Part shown: one piece after another, positions 26,169 to 33,809 of the stretch | Layout of the letters: every line of letters begins with the position of its first letter | Position numbering within the stretch: the stretch's first letter is position 1 | Assembly (NCBI GenBank): GCA_905221605.1 | Contig: CAJNDS010002070.1 | Location: 183,796-218,795, forward strand | DNA: 35,000 nucleotides | Reading direction: 5' to 3' | Source: Symbiodinium natans | Taxonomy: Eukaryota > Sar > Dinophyceae > Suessiales > Symbiodiniaceae | Notes under the pieces: generated by a model | Database searches by the model: none | The model's input: the letters and a program-made list of their open reading frames with translations, nothing else | What the model was told of the DNA's origin: nothing | Program-made: the position numbers and the translations under genes

Positions 26169-26228
26169 GAGGAGATCAACGGATCCGTGAGTCTGGTGTT
26201 CGCAAGCCCTAACAGCCCTAAACCCTAA
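26169..26228 (+). CDS. Possible exon, propeller-like
   Basis: Acceptor TTTTCAATTAGGTTCACATGTAG, here spanning 26146-26168, then EEINGSVSLVFASPNSPKP and a stop from the CCCTAAA tract. NGSVSLVFASPN fits a blade strand. Short, so weak on its own. Confidence 0.3.
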   Translation, partial: EEINGSVSLVFASPNSPKP

Positions 26229-26487
26229 GACCCTAAACCCTTTAAACCCTAAACCCGAAACCCTAAACCCTAAACCCTAAACCCTAAACCCTAAGACCCG
26301 GTTTAGTAAAGTGGGGCGCTATGAAGCTTTTTCCCCAGAACTTATAGGGGACCCCGCCCATTGATGAGGGTCGTCCACAATTCTGCGAAGCTCGCGGGCC
26401 GGGGATGATGGGTGTGGGGCCGGGAAACCAAAAACTAAAAATAGTTTTTGGTTCTTAGGGTTTAGGGTTTAGGGTTTAGGGTTTTTC
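26212..26487. repeat. CCCTAAA tract, snippet, TTTAGGG tract
   Basis: 26212-26295 CCCTAAA and 26457-26487 TTTAGGG. The snippet between has a CTTATAG acceptor at 26347 followed by GPRPLMRVVHNSAKLAGRG and TGA (26348-26408), a weak terminal exon candidate. Confidence 0.75.
26426..26453. terminator. Perfect 11-bp hairpin
   Basis: AACCAAAAACT (26426-26436) and AGTTTTTGGTT (26443-26453) with a 6-nt loop. It recalls the CCAAAAACTG words of the 884-1080 foldback. Whether it acts in RNA 3'-end formation is unknown; type chosen for its shape only. Confidence 0.35.
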
Positions 26488-26660
26488 TGGGGCCTCGAGC
26501 CTCAAGGCTTCCCCCCAATCCTCGACCCCTACCGCCCTACCCACGCCCCAACCCAGTGTATAGAGGACCTCCGAAAACCCCAAAATTGTTTGGGGGGAGG
26601 GTGGGGGGGGGGGGGGGGTGGGACATCTGGATACTAAAGCGAGTCCAACGCTATAAACCT
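26488..26660. other. Unique stretch with G run
   Basis: C-rich then G-rich; 26590-26621 is almost all G. No frame supported. Confidence 0.6.
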
Positions 26661-27160
26661 GTAAACCCTAAACCCTACACGAACTAAACAACCCTAAGCC
26701 AACTTTGCATGCGAAAGCCTTCACAACCCTAGCCCGTAAACAGCACTTAGCAGCCCTAAACAACCCCAAACATGCCTGAACAACCCTAAGCCACCCCTAA
26801 ACCCTAAACCCTGAACCCGAAACCCTACACTTTAAACCCTAAACCCTAAACCCTAAACCCTAAACCCTAAACCCTAAACCCTAAACCCTAAACCCTAAAC
26901 CCTAAACCCTTAACCCTCAGCAACCCTGAACCCTTAACCCTCAGCAACCCTGAGCCACAAAACCAAGGCTATCCCGCTGCACACAACGGAGCCGGGATCC
27001 CCAGAAATTGGATGTGGAAGTACAGGATTTGGCTGAAGTGCAGGGTTTAGGGCTTAGGTTTAGGGTTTAGGATTAGGGATTACGGTTTAGGGTTGAGGTT
27101 TTTGTTTATGGTTTAGGGTTTAGGGTTTAAGGTTTAGGGTTTAGGGTTTTGGGTGCGTCA
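26660..27160. repeat. CCCTAAA tract with duplication; TTTAGGG tract
   Basis: 26660-26820 diverged; 26830-26910 pure CCCTAAA; the phrase CCTTAACCCTCAGCAACCCT is repeated at about 26906 and 26932. 27040-27150 is TTTAGGG. Confidence 0.85.
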
Positions 27161-27409
27161 TACGAGGGCTCACACCCTGGGGTGTAAAGCTCCCCAGGCT
27201 GTGGGCTCGCGTAGCTTGTAACCCTAAACCTTCTATGCCTTTTTTACTCTCGCGGACACGAGGGGGTATATACCCGTAGGGTCCAGTTTTCAGTGCTGTT
27301 TATGCGAATCCGGTATCCAAAAAAGCCTTGTACTGTATAAACACGTTACGAACAGTGGCCCCTGGGCTTTGGGTTTGGGCTGAGCGCTCCGTATCTTGGT
27401 TGCAGGCTA
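27161..27409. other. Unique stretch, probable intron end
   Basis: No supported frame. It ends GTATCTTGGTTGCAG (27406-27408 region), a typical 3' splice site for the coding-like segment that follows. Confidence 0.4.
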
Positions 27410-27680
27410 AGCATTTGTCACCAAACTCCCTGAACTCAAACATGTTTCACGACCCTTTACCGAGAATTCGTTTCCGCAAGCACAACGAATCCCCGCTTTG
27501 TTAAGCATGGAAATTCTAGACACCTCATTCAGAAACTCGGCCGAGCCAAAAAGATTGCGAACCTTGGTTGCCAAAAATGCTGCCGTGGCGACAACACAAA
27601 ACACCTTGCCATCAGCTTTCTTCATCTCACCCGATGTCCTTCACAGGCCACCATCTATGTGGGTTAAGGTTTCGGGGTAA
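27409..27680. CDS. Long coding-like segment, frame and strand unresolved
   Basis: A 270-bp snippet of moderate GC content with several long frames. Plus A: open about 90 codons to TAA at 27678-27680, including MEILDTSFRNSAEPKRLRTL and SAFFISPDVLHRPPSMWVK, with an AAG|GTTTCGGG donor option at 27668. Plus B: from the canonical TTGCAG acceptor, AKHLSPNSLNSNMFHDPLPR then IRFRKHNESPLC-stop. Minus: ATG-initiated, 72 codons, MKKADGKVFCVVATAAFLAT to a stop at 27407. Stops are unexpectedly rare for the base composition, so something here probably codes. Flanking TTTAGGG orientation favours plus. Confidence 0.4.
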
Positions 27681-28017
27681 GGTTCACTTCTTAGGGTTTA
27701 GGGTTTATGTTTTGAGTCTTAGGGTTTTCTTTAGTGTTTAGGGTTTAGGGTTTGGCCCCTCCTCGAACCCTAAACCCTAACCCTTAAACACTGAACAGTA
27801 AACCCTAAACCCTAAACCCTAAACCCTAAACCCCAAACCCCAAACCCCAAACCCCAAACCCTAAACCCTAAACCCTAAATCCTAAACCCTAAACCCTAAA
27901 CCCTAAACCCTAAACCCTAAACCCTAAACCCTAAACCCTAAACCCTAAACCCTAAACCCTAAACCCTAAACCCTAAACCCTAAACCCTAAACCCTAAACC
28001 CCAAACCCTAAGCCCAG
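27665..28017. repeat. TTTAGGG tract, then long CCCTAAA array
   Basis: 27665-27755 degenerate TTTAGGG; 27768-28010 CCCTAAA with a CCCCAAA patch, nearly pure to the end. Confidence 0.95.
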
Positions 28018-28114
28018 GTCTTCGTTTTCGGACTTGAGGAGGGCGAAGACCCGAGACAGACCGGGGGCAACTCGATGCTGGGCTGGACTACTATAACGCC
28101 CTATACCCATTGGG
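28018..28114 (+). CDS. Internal exon between inverted tracts
   Basis: After AAGCCCAG the frame reads VFVFGLEEGEDPRQTGGNSM then LGWTTITPYTHW and ends phase 1 at CATTGGG|GTTTAGGG, exactly at the next tract. 32 codons, balanced residues, alternating hydrophobic starts as in beta strands. The following 28115-28275 tract would be the intron. No family recognised. Confidence 0.42.
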
Positions 28115-28500
28115 GTTTAGGGTTTAGGGTTTAGGGTTTAGGGTTTAGGGTTTAGGGTTTAGGGTTTAGGGTTTAGGGTTTAGGGTTTAGGGTTTAGGAT
28201 GTAGGGTTTTGGGGTTTTGGGCTTTTGCGATTTTTGGTTTTGAGGGTTTAGGGTTTGGGGTTTGGGGTTTAGCGGTTTCTGCTGTTTTGAGGCTTAGCGT
28301 CTTATCAGGATTTTTGTTTCGGGTTTTGGGTTTTTTTGGGATGTAATGCTTCGATGGGGAAGGAGAGGCCCCAACAAGGTACCCATAGTTCCCTAGTCCT
28401 CTCTCTTTCTATATAGATATATACACACACCCTTTTATGTGCCCGCGATCCGCATTCACCCCACCCACCCTCCCCAGTGGTATGCCCCACCCTCTGAAAT
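28115..28500. repeat. TTTAGGG tract and T/G-rich unique stretch
   Basis: 28115-28205 pure TTTAGGG, degenerate to 28275. 28280-28500 is unique, with a (TA)n/(CA)n microsatellite near 28415-28432; no frame that I trust. Confidence 0.75.
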
Positions 28501-28920
28501 CCTAACACCCCCTAAACCTCAAAATGCTGGAACCCTAAGACCGTAAATTTTGCGCCCTACAAAACCCCAAGCCCTAAACCTCCTAACGACTATACGACAA
28601 TGAAACCTACATCCCTCAACCCTAAACCCTAGGCCCTACACCAAACGCTAAACCCGAACCCCCTAAACCCTAAAACCACAGTCCGAGCTGAGAACGTTGG
28701 TGAGAAAGCAGCAGAAGAGTCTGTTGGGGTGCCCTAAACCGCTCGAACCTAAACCCGACGCTCTACAACGCGACAACGCGACAACGCTGACAGCCTACAG
28801 CCCCAGACCCTATACCCTAATCAAACCCTAGACCCTAGACCCTAGACCCTAGACCCTAGGCCCTAGACCCTAGACCCTAAACCCTAAACCCTAAACCCCC
28901 TAAACCGGCCCCGGAACCCT
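28500..28920. repeat. Diverged CCCTAAA with (CCCTAGA)n
   Basis: Degenerate throughout; 28825-28875 is a homogeneous 7-mer CCCTAGA subarray. At 28682-28737 a snippet after AAACCACAG reads RAENVGEKAAEESVGVP and a stop from CCCTAA, a weak terminal exon candidate. Confidence 0.8.
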
Positions 28921-28930
28921 ATTAACCTTG

Positions 28931-29021
28931 GATGAGCCCCCAAAGCCAGATGCCGAGGAAGGTGTTCGGCCTGGATGCGCAGACAGGACACCCATGATGT
29001 GTGGGGGTGGGGGGTTGGCTG
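28931..29021 (+). CDS. Possible exon
   Basis: Open frame DEPPKPDAEEGVRPGCADRT then PMMCGGGGLA ending phase 1 at GGCTG|GTTTAGGG. Left border uncertain (GGATGAG). Acidic, then Cys/Gly-rich. Weak. Confidence 0.25.
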
Positions 29022-29460
29022 GTTTAGGGTTTAGGGTTTAGGGTTGAGGGCTTAGGGCTTAGGGCTTAGGGTTTAGGGTTTAGGGTTTAGGGTTTAGGGT
29101 TTAGGGTTTCGGGTTTAGGGTTTAGGGTTTAGGGTGGCTAAACCCCAAACCCTAAACCCTAAACCCTAAACCTTAAATTCCGGCTTGTAGCTTCGTTCTA
29201 AGGTTCTCAGGTCGAGATTTTCGGGGTTTGAGGGGTTTAGTGGGGTACAGGGTTGAAGGGTTTAGGGTTTAGGGTTTAGGGTTTAGGGTTTAGGGCTCTA
29301 GGGGGTTGGGTGTTTAGGGTTCTGTAGGGGTTGATAGCCAGGGGGGTGATGGTTGAGAGCTGAGGGGCTTCGGGACTTTCAGGGTTCAGGGCTGTAAGAG
29401 TCAATCCCCCAAACCCTAAACTTACCCCAAAAACCCAACACCTGAACCCTAAACCCTATA
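29021..29460. repeat. TTTAGGG tracts meeting CCCTAAA
   Basis: 29021-29135 TTTAGGG with TTAGGGC units, flipping to CCCTAAA at 29136-29175; 29225-29330 TTTAGGG; 29408-29460 CCCTAAA ending CTATACAG. Confidence 0.9.
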
Positions 29461-29463
29461 CAG

Positions 29464-29607
29464 GTGTTGCAGAAAATCATTTCCGGGGTTGGGAGGGGCG
29501 GCGGGGTGGGAGCTTTTCTGCCTGAACTCCCTGACGTCCAGAACTGCGGATCTAGGGCGGCAGGTTACGGGGAGTGGGATGAGAGTAGTGAGGGGTTGAG
29601 GATCTAG
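29464..29607 (+). CDS. Terminal exon, 47 codons
   Basis: Preceded by CCCTATACAG and open to TAG at 29605-29607: VLQKIISGVGRGGGVGAFLP, ELPDVQNCGSRAAGYGEWDE, SSEGLRI. 144 nt without a stop, with helical VLQKIISGV, a Gly hinge and an acidic tail. It sits between a CCCTAAA tract and unique sequence. No family recognised, but the composition is strongly protein-like. Confidence 0.45.
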   Translation: MLQKIISGVGRGGGVGAFLPELPDVQNCGSRAAGYGEWDESSEGLRI

Positions 29608-29646
29608 CGTTTTTGCGCTCTATGGTTTAGGATTTCGGGTTCCGGA

Positions 29647-29757
29647 GCCCTAAGCCCTAAGCCCTGAGCCTTAAGCCCTAAACCCTAAACCCTAAACCCT
29701 AAACCCTAAACCCTAAACCCTAAACCCTAAACCCTAAACCCTAAACCCTAAACCCGT
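29647..29757. repeat. CCCTAAA tract
   Basis: Starts as CCCTAAG, then pure. Confidence 0.95.
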
Positions 29758-29762
29758 TTTAG

Positions 29763-29811
29763 CTCTTATGGACGGGTTTATTCCAGGATCGGTGCGCCGC
29801 AGGTCCCTGAG
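29763..29811 (+). CDS. Short internal exon with good donor
   Basis: CGTTTTAG acceptor, then LMDGFIPGSVRRRSL, ending phase 2 at CCCTGAG|GTGAGG. The donor is one of the best in the window, and the following intron contains the type C hairpin and a family A fragment. Confidence 0.35.
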
Positions 29812-29834
29812 GTGAGGTGTCAAAACTCAGATCT

Positions 29835-29949
29835 TACCTTGGGGACCAAATGAACCCTAAAATTGGGGTCATATACCCAGTACTACTATAATTCCTATTA
29901 AGGTATATGAACCATAAACCCTTTTAGGGTTCATTTCGTCCCCAAGGTA
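29835..29949. mobile_element. TIR element, type C
   Basis: Left arm 29835-29862 begins TACCTTGGGGACCAAATGAA; right arm 29922-29949 is its reverse complement except at one or two positions. Inner arms (TCATATACC / GGTATATGA) pair too. A 115-bp near-perfect foldback without coding capacity, lying 23 bp downstream of a GTGAGG donor, so probably intronic. Confidence 0.8.
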
Positions 29950-29958
29950 GTCACCCAG

Positions 29959-30023
29959 GACCCAGCGTAGGCCCTCGTTTCCTTTCTTTTCGGGTTTAGG
30001 CCCGTCTAGGCTTCCTTCAGAAC
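29959..30023. mobile_element. TIR element, family A, partial copy
   Basis: Begins GACCCAGCGTAGGCCCTCGT like the other copies but loses similarity near 30020, so the right half is missing. It lies 9 bp from the type C element. Confidence 0.6.
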
Positions 30024-30034
30024 ATTGGATTCTG

Positions 30035-30120
30035 GAGTTTAGGGTGCTGGGGTTTAGAGTTTAGGGCTTGGGGTGTAGGGTTTAGGGTTTAGGGTTTAGG
30101 GTTTAGGGTTTAGGGTTTAG
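30035..30120. repeat. TTTAGGG tract
   Basis: Degenerate start, pure end, finishing TTTAG before the next frame. Confidence 0.95.
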
Positions 30121-30335
30121 GGTTGCGGTATTGGGTATGTTGCAAAACAGGTGCCGCAAAAGGAACCCTGAACGCCAAAAATCTCGATGCCCTCAACCGT
30201 CAACCCTGCACCCTTTGCCCCATTCACGCTGAACATCCCTATACATTAAACCCCTATTACCCCATACCCCATACACTAAACTATCCTAAACTAAGCCCTA
30301 ACCCAAAAAACTCTGAACAACACCGTAAACCCTAA
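30121..30335 (+). CDS. Coding-like exon grading into repeat
   Basis: From TTTAG the frame reads LRYWVCCKTGAAKGTLNAKN, LDALNRQPCTLCPIHAEHPY, then a Tyr/Pro/Asn tail that is diverged CCCTAAA sequence, to TAA at 30333-30335. The CC and CTLC pairs could bind metal. Only the first 40 codons look like ordinary protein. Confidence 0.3.
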
Positions 30336-30417
30336 ACCCCAAGCCCCAAACCCTAACCCCCACACCCTAAACCCCAACCCTAAACCCTAAACCCCAAACT
30401 ACATCATCATACGCTAG
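30295..30417. repeat. CCCTAAA/CCCCAAA tract
   Basis: Mixed units up to about 30400. Confidence 0.85.
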
Positions 30418-30493
30418 GAGACCAACTCTGGGAGTATGCTCCAGATCACACGGTCTGGAACCTGTCGCCTCTGTCGCTCTGCTTTCTTTGCGG
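30418..30493 (+). CDS. Internal exon
   Basis: After ACGCTAG the frame reads DQLWEYAPDHTVWNLSPLSL then CFLC and ends phase 2 at TGCGG|GTTCAGGG, the first unit of the next tract. 76 nt, protein-like (two Trp, hydrophobic end). No partner exon in matching phase was found. Confidence 0.35.
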
Positions 30494-30835
30494 GTTCAGG
30501 GTTCAAGGTTTTGGGTTTAGGGTTCAGGGTTTAGAGCTTAACGTTGAGGGTTTAGGGTTCAGGGTTCAGGGTTTAGGGTTTAGGGTTTGGGGTTTAGGGT
30601 TTAGGGTTTGGAGATAAGGTGCGTAGGACAATCCCAAGCACAGGTCCCTCATGATTAGGGCACGTAGAACTATGCTTTGCACCTACTCATACTTGGGGCT
30701 CTGGGTTTCGAGTTCAGGGTTTGGGAATTAGGGTCTGGAGGTTCAGGGTTAGGGTTGTGAGGTTTAATTGGTCAGGGTTTGTGGTAGTATAGGGTTATAA
30801 GGTAGGATTACCCCAAGCACAGGTCCCTTTCCCTG
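30493..30835. repeat. TTTAGGG tracts and a duplicated snippet
   Basis: 30493-30612 and 30715-30790 are degenerate TTTAGGG. CCCAAGCACAGGTCCCT occurs at about 30636 and again at about 30811, each after an AAGGT(G/A)-GTAGGA-like phrase. Confidence 0.8.
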
Positions 30836-30840
30836 AACCC

Positions 30841-30965
30841 ACCCTAAACCCTTAAACCCTTAAACCCTTAAACCCTTAAACCCTTAAACCCTTAAACCCT
30901 TAAACCCTTAAACCCTTAAACCCTTAAACCCTTAAACCCTAAACCCTAAACCCTAAACCTAAACC
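30841..30965. repeat. (CCCTTAAA)n 8-mer array
   Basis: About 12 copies of CCCTTAAA, then CCCTAAA. This is the reverse complement of the TTTAAGGG unit at 8910-9125. Confidence 0.95.
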
Positions 30966-31050
30966 CCCTCCGTCTCCCGATCCGAAAAAGTAGATGCCCA
31001 AGGCCAACCGAACACTCCAAGCGCCGACGTAGGTCTGAAAGCTTGACTAG

Positions 31051-31162
31051 GACCCAGAGTAGGCCCTTATTCCCTTTTTTTAGGGTTTAGGCTCCCTTGT
31101 AAGCTCCTTCAGACCAAGAAGGGTACCCTTGTTCTTATTCCCATATAGGTTACTCTTGGGTC
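31051..31162. mobile_element. TIR element, family A, best copy
   Basis: Starts GACCCAGAGTAGGCCC and ends TTACTCTTGGGTC; centre AAGAAGGGTACCCTTGTT. 112 bp. CTAG flanks both ends, either part of the inverted repeat or a target duplication. Confidence 0.8.
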
Positions 31163-31180
31163 TAGTTCAAACCTTAATGG

Positions 31181-31201
31181 GAAGCCCTTTTGACTTAGTA
31201 A
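31181..31201. mobile_element. TIR element, family B, single end
   Basis: Identical over 21 bp to the left end at 11084-11104 (contains AAGCCCTTTTGACTTAGTAA). The other end was not found. It lies 18 bp from the family A element. Confidence 0.7.
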
Positions 31202-31515
31202 GTGGGGGTTTACTTCTTTAGAGTTTGGGGTCTCTGCAGTATTTGGCGTTTTTGCCCGTCTGGGTTTTAGAGCCAGCTCCACTAGCAAACTGAGAGAATG
31301 GCAACAAGAAATTCCTTCGGTTAGGAGGGTTGGGGGGTAGACCCCTACACCGTGAAGGAGAATAGTTCGGGTGGGGGGTGGGGCTACTATGCAAGCGCGC
31401 GAATTCCTGGACCCTAAACCCTACACCCCAAACCCTAAACCCTAAACCCTAAACCCCAAACCCCAAACCCCAAACCCCAAACCCTAAACCCTAAACCCTA
31501 AACCCCAGGCCCTAG
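31202..31515. other. Unique stretch, then CCCTAAA tract
   Basis: 31202-31409 has several plausible frames (for example VDPYTVKENSSGGGWGYYAS near 31337-31400), none with two good borders. 31410-31515 is CCCTAAA/CCCCAAA and ends CCCTAG before the next exon. Confidence 0.6.
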
Positions 31516-31795
31516 ACTGCCGAGGTTTCCCGACGACAGCTCGGTGGTCTTCATGGACTTCACAGGTTGGAGGTTTAGGGTTTAGGGTTTAGGGTTTAGG
31601 GTTTAGGGTTTAGGGCATTAGGGTTTAGGGTGTAGGGTTTAGGGTTTAGGGTTTAGGGTTTAGGGTTTAGGGTGTAGGGTTTAGGGTGTAGGGTGTAGGG
31701 TTTAGGGTTTAGGGTTTAGGGTTAGGGTTTAGGGTTTAGGGTTTAGGGTTTAGGGTTTAGACAACTGGTACGGGGGAGTGGTTGCGGGAGCCTAG
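31516..31795 (+). CDS. Two-exon gene end with telomeric intron
   Basis: Exon 1 (31516-31565) follows GGCCCTAG and reads LPRFPDDSSVVFMDFT, with nearly all third positions G/C, ending phase 1 at TTCACAG|GTTGGAGG. The 195-nt intron (31566-31760) is TTTAGGG/TGTAGGG units and ends TTTAG. Exon 2 (31761-31795) completes the split codon as Asp and reads DNWYGGVVAGA with TAG. The joined end, VVFMDFTDNWYGGVVAGA, reads smoothly across the junction. Donor, acceptor, phase and stop all agree. No family assigned; a beta-sandwich or propeller edge is possible. Confidence 0.5.
31566..31760. repeat. TTTAGGG tract, putative intron
   Basis: About 27 units, TTTAGGG with interspersed TGTAGGG, one 6-mer slip (GGGTTAGGG) and one ATTAGGG. 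Confidence 0.95.
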
Positions 31796-31869
31796 ATGTC
31801 AGACAAGCAAGTTCTAGGAAAAAGCGGTGCATCCCTAACACCCTAAATTTTGGTCTAAGGCTAAGGGAA

Positions 31870-32066
31870 CCCTACCCACCCTCAAACCCTCAAACCCTCA
31901 AACCCTCAAACCCTCAAACCCTCAAACCCTCAAACCCTCAAACCCTCAAACCCTCAAACCCTCAAACCCTCAAACCCTCAAACCCTCAAACCCTCAAACC
32001 CTCAACCCCTCAAACCCTCAAACCCTCAAACCCTCAAACCCTCAAACCCTCAAACCCTCAAACCCT
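31870..32066. repeat. (CCCTCAAA)n 8-mer array
   Basis: About 24 nearly identical copies of CCCTCAAA, one 7-mer slip near 32004. Stop-free in the frame of the gene fragment that abuts it on the right. Confidence 0.95.
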
Positions 32067-32070
32067 GCGC

Positions 32071-32478
32071 ACGCTGGATTCCAGCGTAGAGTTATCCGAA
32101 CCCATGCGAGTCGAGCTGCTGCTCGAACTATCGGGGCTATCCCGTCAGGAAGCCCTGGTAGTCAAAGCCTGCACGTCCAACGCCAAGGACTTCGAGGCAG
32201 TCTGTGCTACCCTAGTGGAGCACTGCACAGGTGTCCACCTGAAGGAAGGCCGAGCCCTCGGTGGTGGTAACCAGTTTAGCAGAGGTGCCACGGGCTTTGG
32301 CCGAGGTGGCTACCAGAACAGGAGCCACAAGGGCGGACGAGGGAAGAGCTTCGGCAAACGAGCCTTCCCGGCTGCCGTGATCGAAGAAGAGTACTACCCA
32401 GATGAGGAGTACTATGAGGAGGAAGACCATGGAGTCAGCCCTTGCGCCTTAATCCCTGACACCCTGAGAAAACTGTAG
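32071..32478 (+). pseudogene. Ty1/copia-like Gag fragment
   Basis: Open from the edge of the 8-mer array through RTLDSSVELSEP and an ATG at 32104 to a stop at 32476-32478. Parts: an alpha-helical segment (VELLLELSGLSRQEALVVKA then CTSNAKDFEAVCATLVEHCT), a Gly/Arg-rich basic region (GRGGYQNR, KGGRGKSFGKR) suited to nucleic-acid binding, and an acidic Tyr-rich tail (EEEYYPDEEYYEEED). This order recalls Gag regions of copia-type elements in dinoflagellate genomes; no CCHC knuckle, protease, integrase or RT is present. It is truncated on the left by the array. The ATG is probably not a true start. A host RNA-binding protein exon is the alternative. Confidence 0.5.
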
Positions 32479-32730
32479 TTTATCGCCTCCATGCGTCTGT
32501 GGGGGTTCGGAGAGCAGCCAAAAACATTAAAATCCCAAACCTTAACACCCAAGCCCTGAAATAAAAACCTAAACTTCAGAAGCCCAAACCCTAAAAACCG
32601 TAAGCCCTATCCCTAAACCCTAAACCGTCAACCCTAACAAGCCCTAAGCCCTAACGCCATCCTTGCTGAGCTTGTAGTGCTTTGGCTTGGGTGTTGGAGC
32701 TTAGGATTGTAAAAAAAATGGGTTCAGGGT
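32479..32730. other. Diverged telomeric words, no gene seen
   Basis: 32530-32665 holds degenerate CCCTAAA; the rest is unique without a supported frame. Confidence 0.5.
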
Positions 32731-33035
32731 AAACCCTAAACCCTAAACCCTAAACCCTAAACCCTAAACCCTAAACCCTAAACCCTAAACCCTAAACCCC
32801 AAACCCCAAACCCCAAACCCTAAACCCTAAACCCTAAACCCTAAACCCTAAACCCTAAACCCTAAACCCTAAACCCTAAACCTTGAGAAGCCTAAACCTT
32901 GAGAAGCCTAAACTCCAACAGGTGGAATGTACAAGCTCTCGCTCCAGACTGGGAAGGACACCACCCACCCACCCACCTACCCACCCACCCACCCTATAAA
33001 CCCTAAACCCGAAACCCGAAACCCGAAAAAAGCTT
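32728..33035. repeat. CCCTAAA tract and (CCCA)n
   Basis: 32728-32885 CCCTAAA with a CCCCAAA patch; CCTTGAGAAG is doubled at 32882-32906; (CCCA)n at 32960-32990. The snippet 32915-32960 is open in all plus frames and not called. Confidence 0.9.
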
Positions 33036-33553
33036 AACCCCTTCACCTCCCTCGGAGCTCACACATAGGGGTTTAAAGTTTCGCGTTTCGGGTGCAGGGT
33101 GCGTCTAGCGCAGCATTCCTGAAGGCACTTAGAGCCAAAAACGCCCGAAGCCCCCTAAATCCCCAAAACCCTTAGCACTACCCCCACAACCCTCATCCCT
33201 AAACCCTGTACCGCAAGCCTATTCCTTGAAGCTCCAGTCGGATCGGACTGTAGACTCAGAAGCCCTGCGCTTTAGGGTTTAGGGTTGAGGGTTGAGGGTT
33301 GCGGATTCAGGGTTTAGGGTTGAGGGTTGAAAGTTTGGGGTTTTGTGGTTTGCTTCACTGCTGTTTGGGAGTAGATTTTCGGATGTTCTTGGCTGAGGTT
33401 AGGGTTTACGGCTTTAAGTTTTGGGCTTGGGGTCTTAGTGGGGACTTCGGGTGGAAGGTCAGGTGGGGGGGTTTAGGGTTTAGGGTTTAGGGTTTAGGGT
33501 TTAGGGTTTAGGGTTTAGGGTTTAGGGTTTAGGGTTTAGGGTTTAGGGTTTAG
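33036..33553. repeat. Unique stretch, then TTTAGGG tracts
   Basis: 33036-33270 unique without a supported gene; 33270-33345 TTGAGGG/TTTAGGG; 33346-33470 T/G-rich; 33470-33553 pure TTTAGGG ending TTTAG. Confidence 0.75.
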
Positions 33554-33649
33554 GGCTATATCATGGCACTCTACCTCGGAGCCCCAAGGTTGGGACCCTG
33601 TTTGAAGATCCGCTCAGGGAATACAAGGGCCATGGTAGGGGCAAATTAA
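33554..33649 (+). CDS. Terminal exon
   Basis: Starts exactly at TTTAG|GGC and reads GYIMALYLGAPRLGPCLKIR then SGNTRAMVGAN and TAA at 33647-33649. 31 codons with a hydrophobic start. The tract before it would be the intron. Product unknown. Confidence 0.36.
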   Translation, partial: GYIMALYLGAPRLGPCLKIRSGNTRAMVGAN

Positions 33650-33717
33650 GGGAACCTCTCAGGGGCACATCGCCAGGGCTGCGAGCCCCAACCCTCCGGG
33701 TATAAGGGTTTACAGGT

Positions 33718-33809
33718 TTTAAGCCCTAAACCCTAAACCCTAAACCCTAAACCCTAAACCCTAAACCCTAAACCCTAAACCCTAAACCCTAAACCCTAAA
33801 CCCTAAACC
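33718..33809. repeat. CCCTAAA tract
   Basis: Pure, running directly into the left end of a family A element. Confidence 0.95.
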
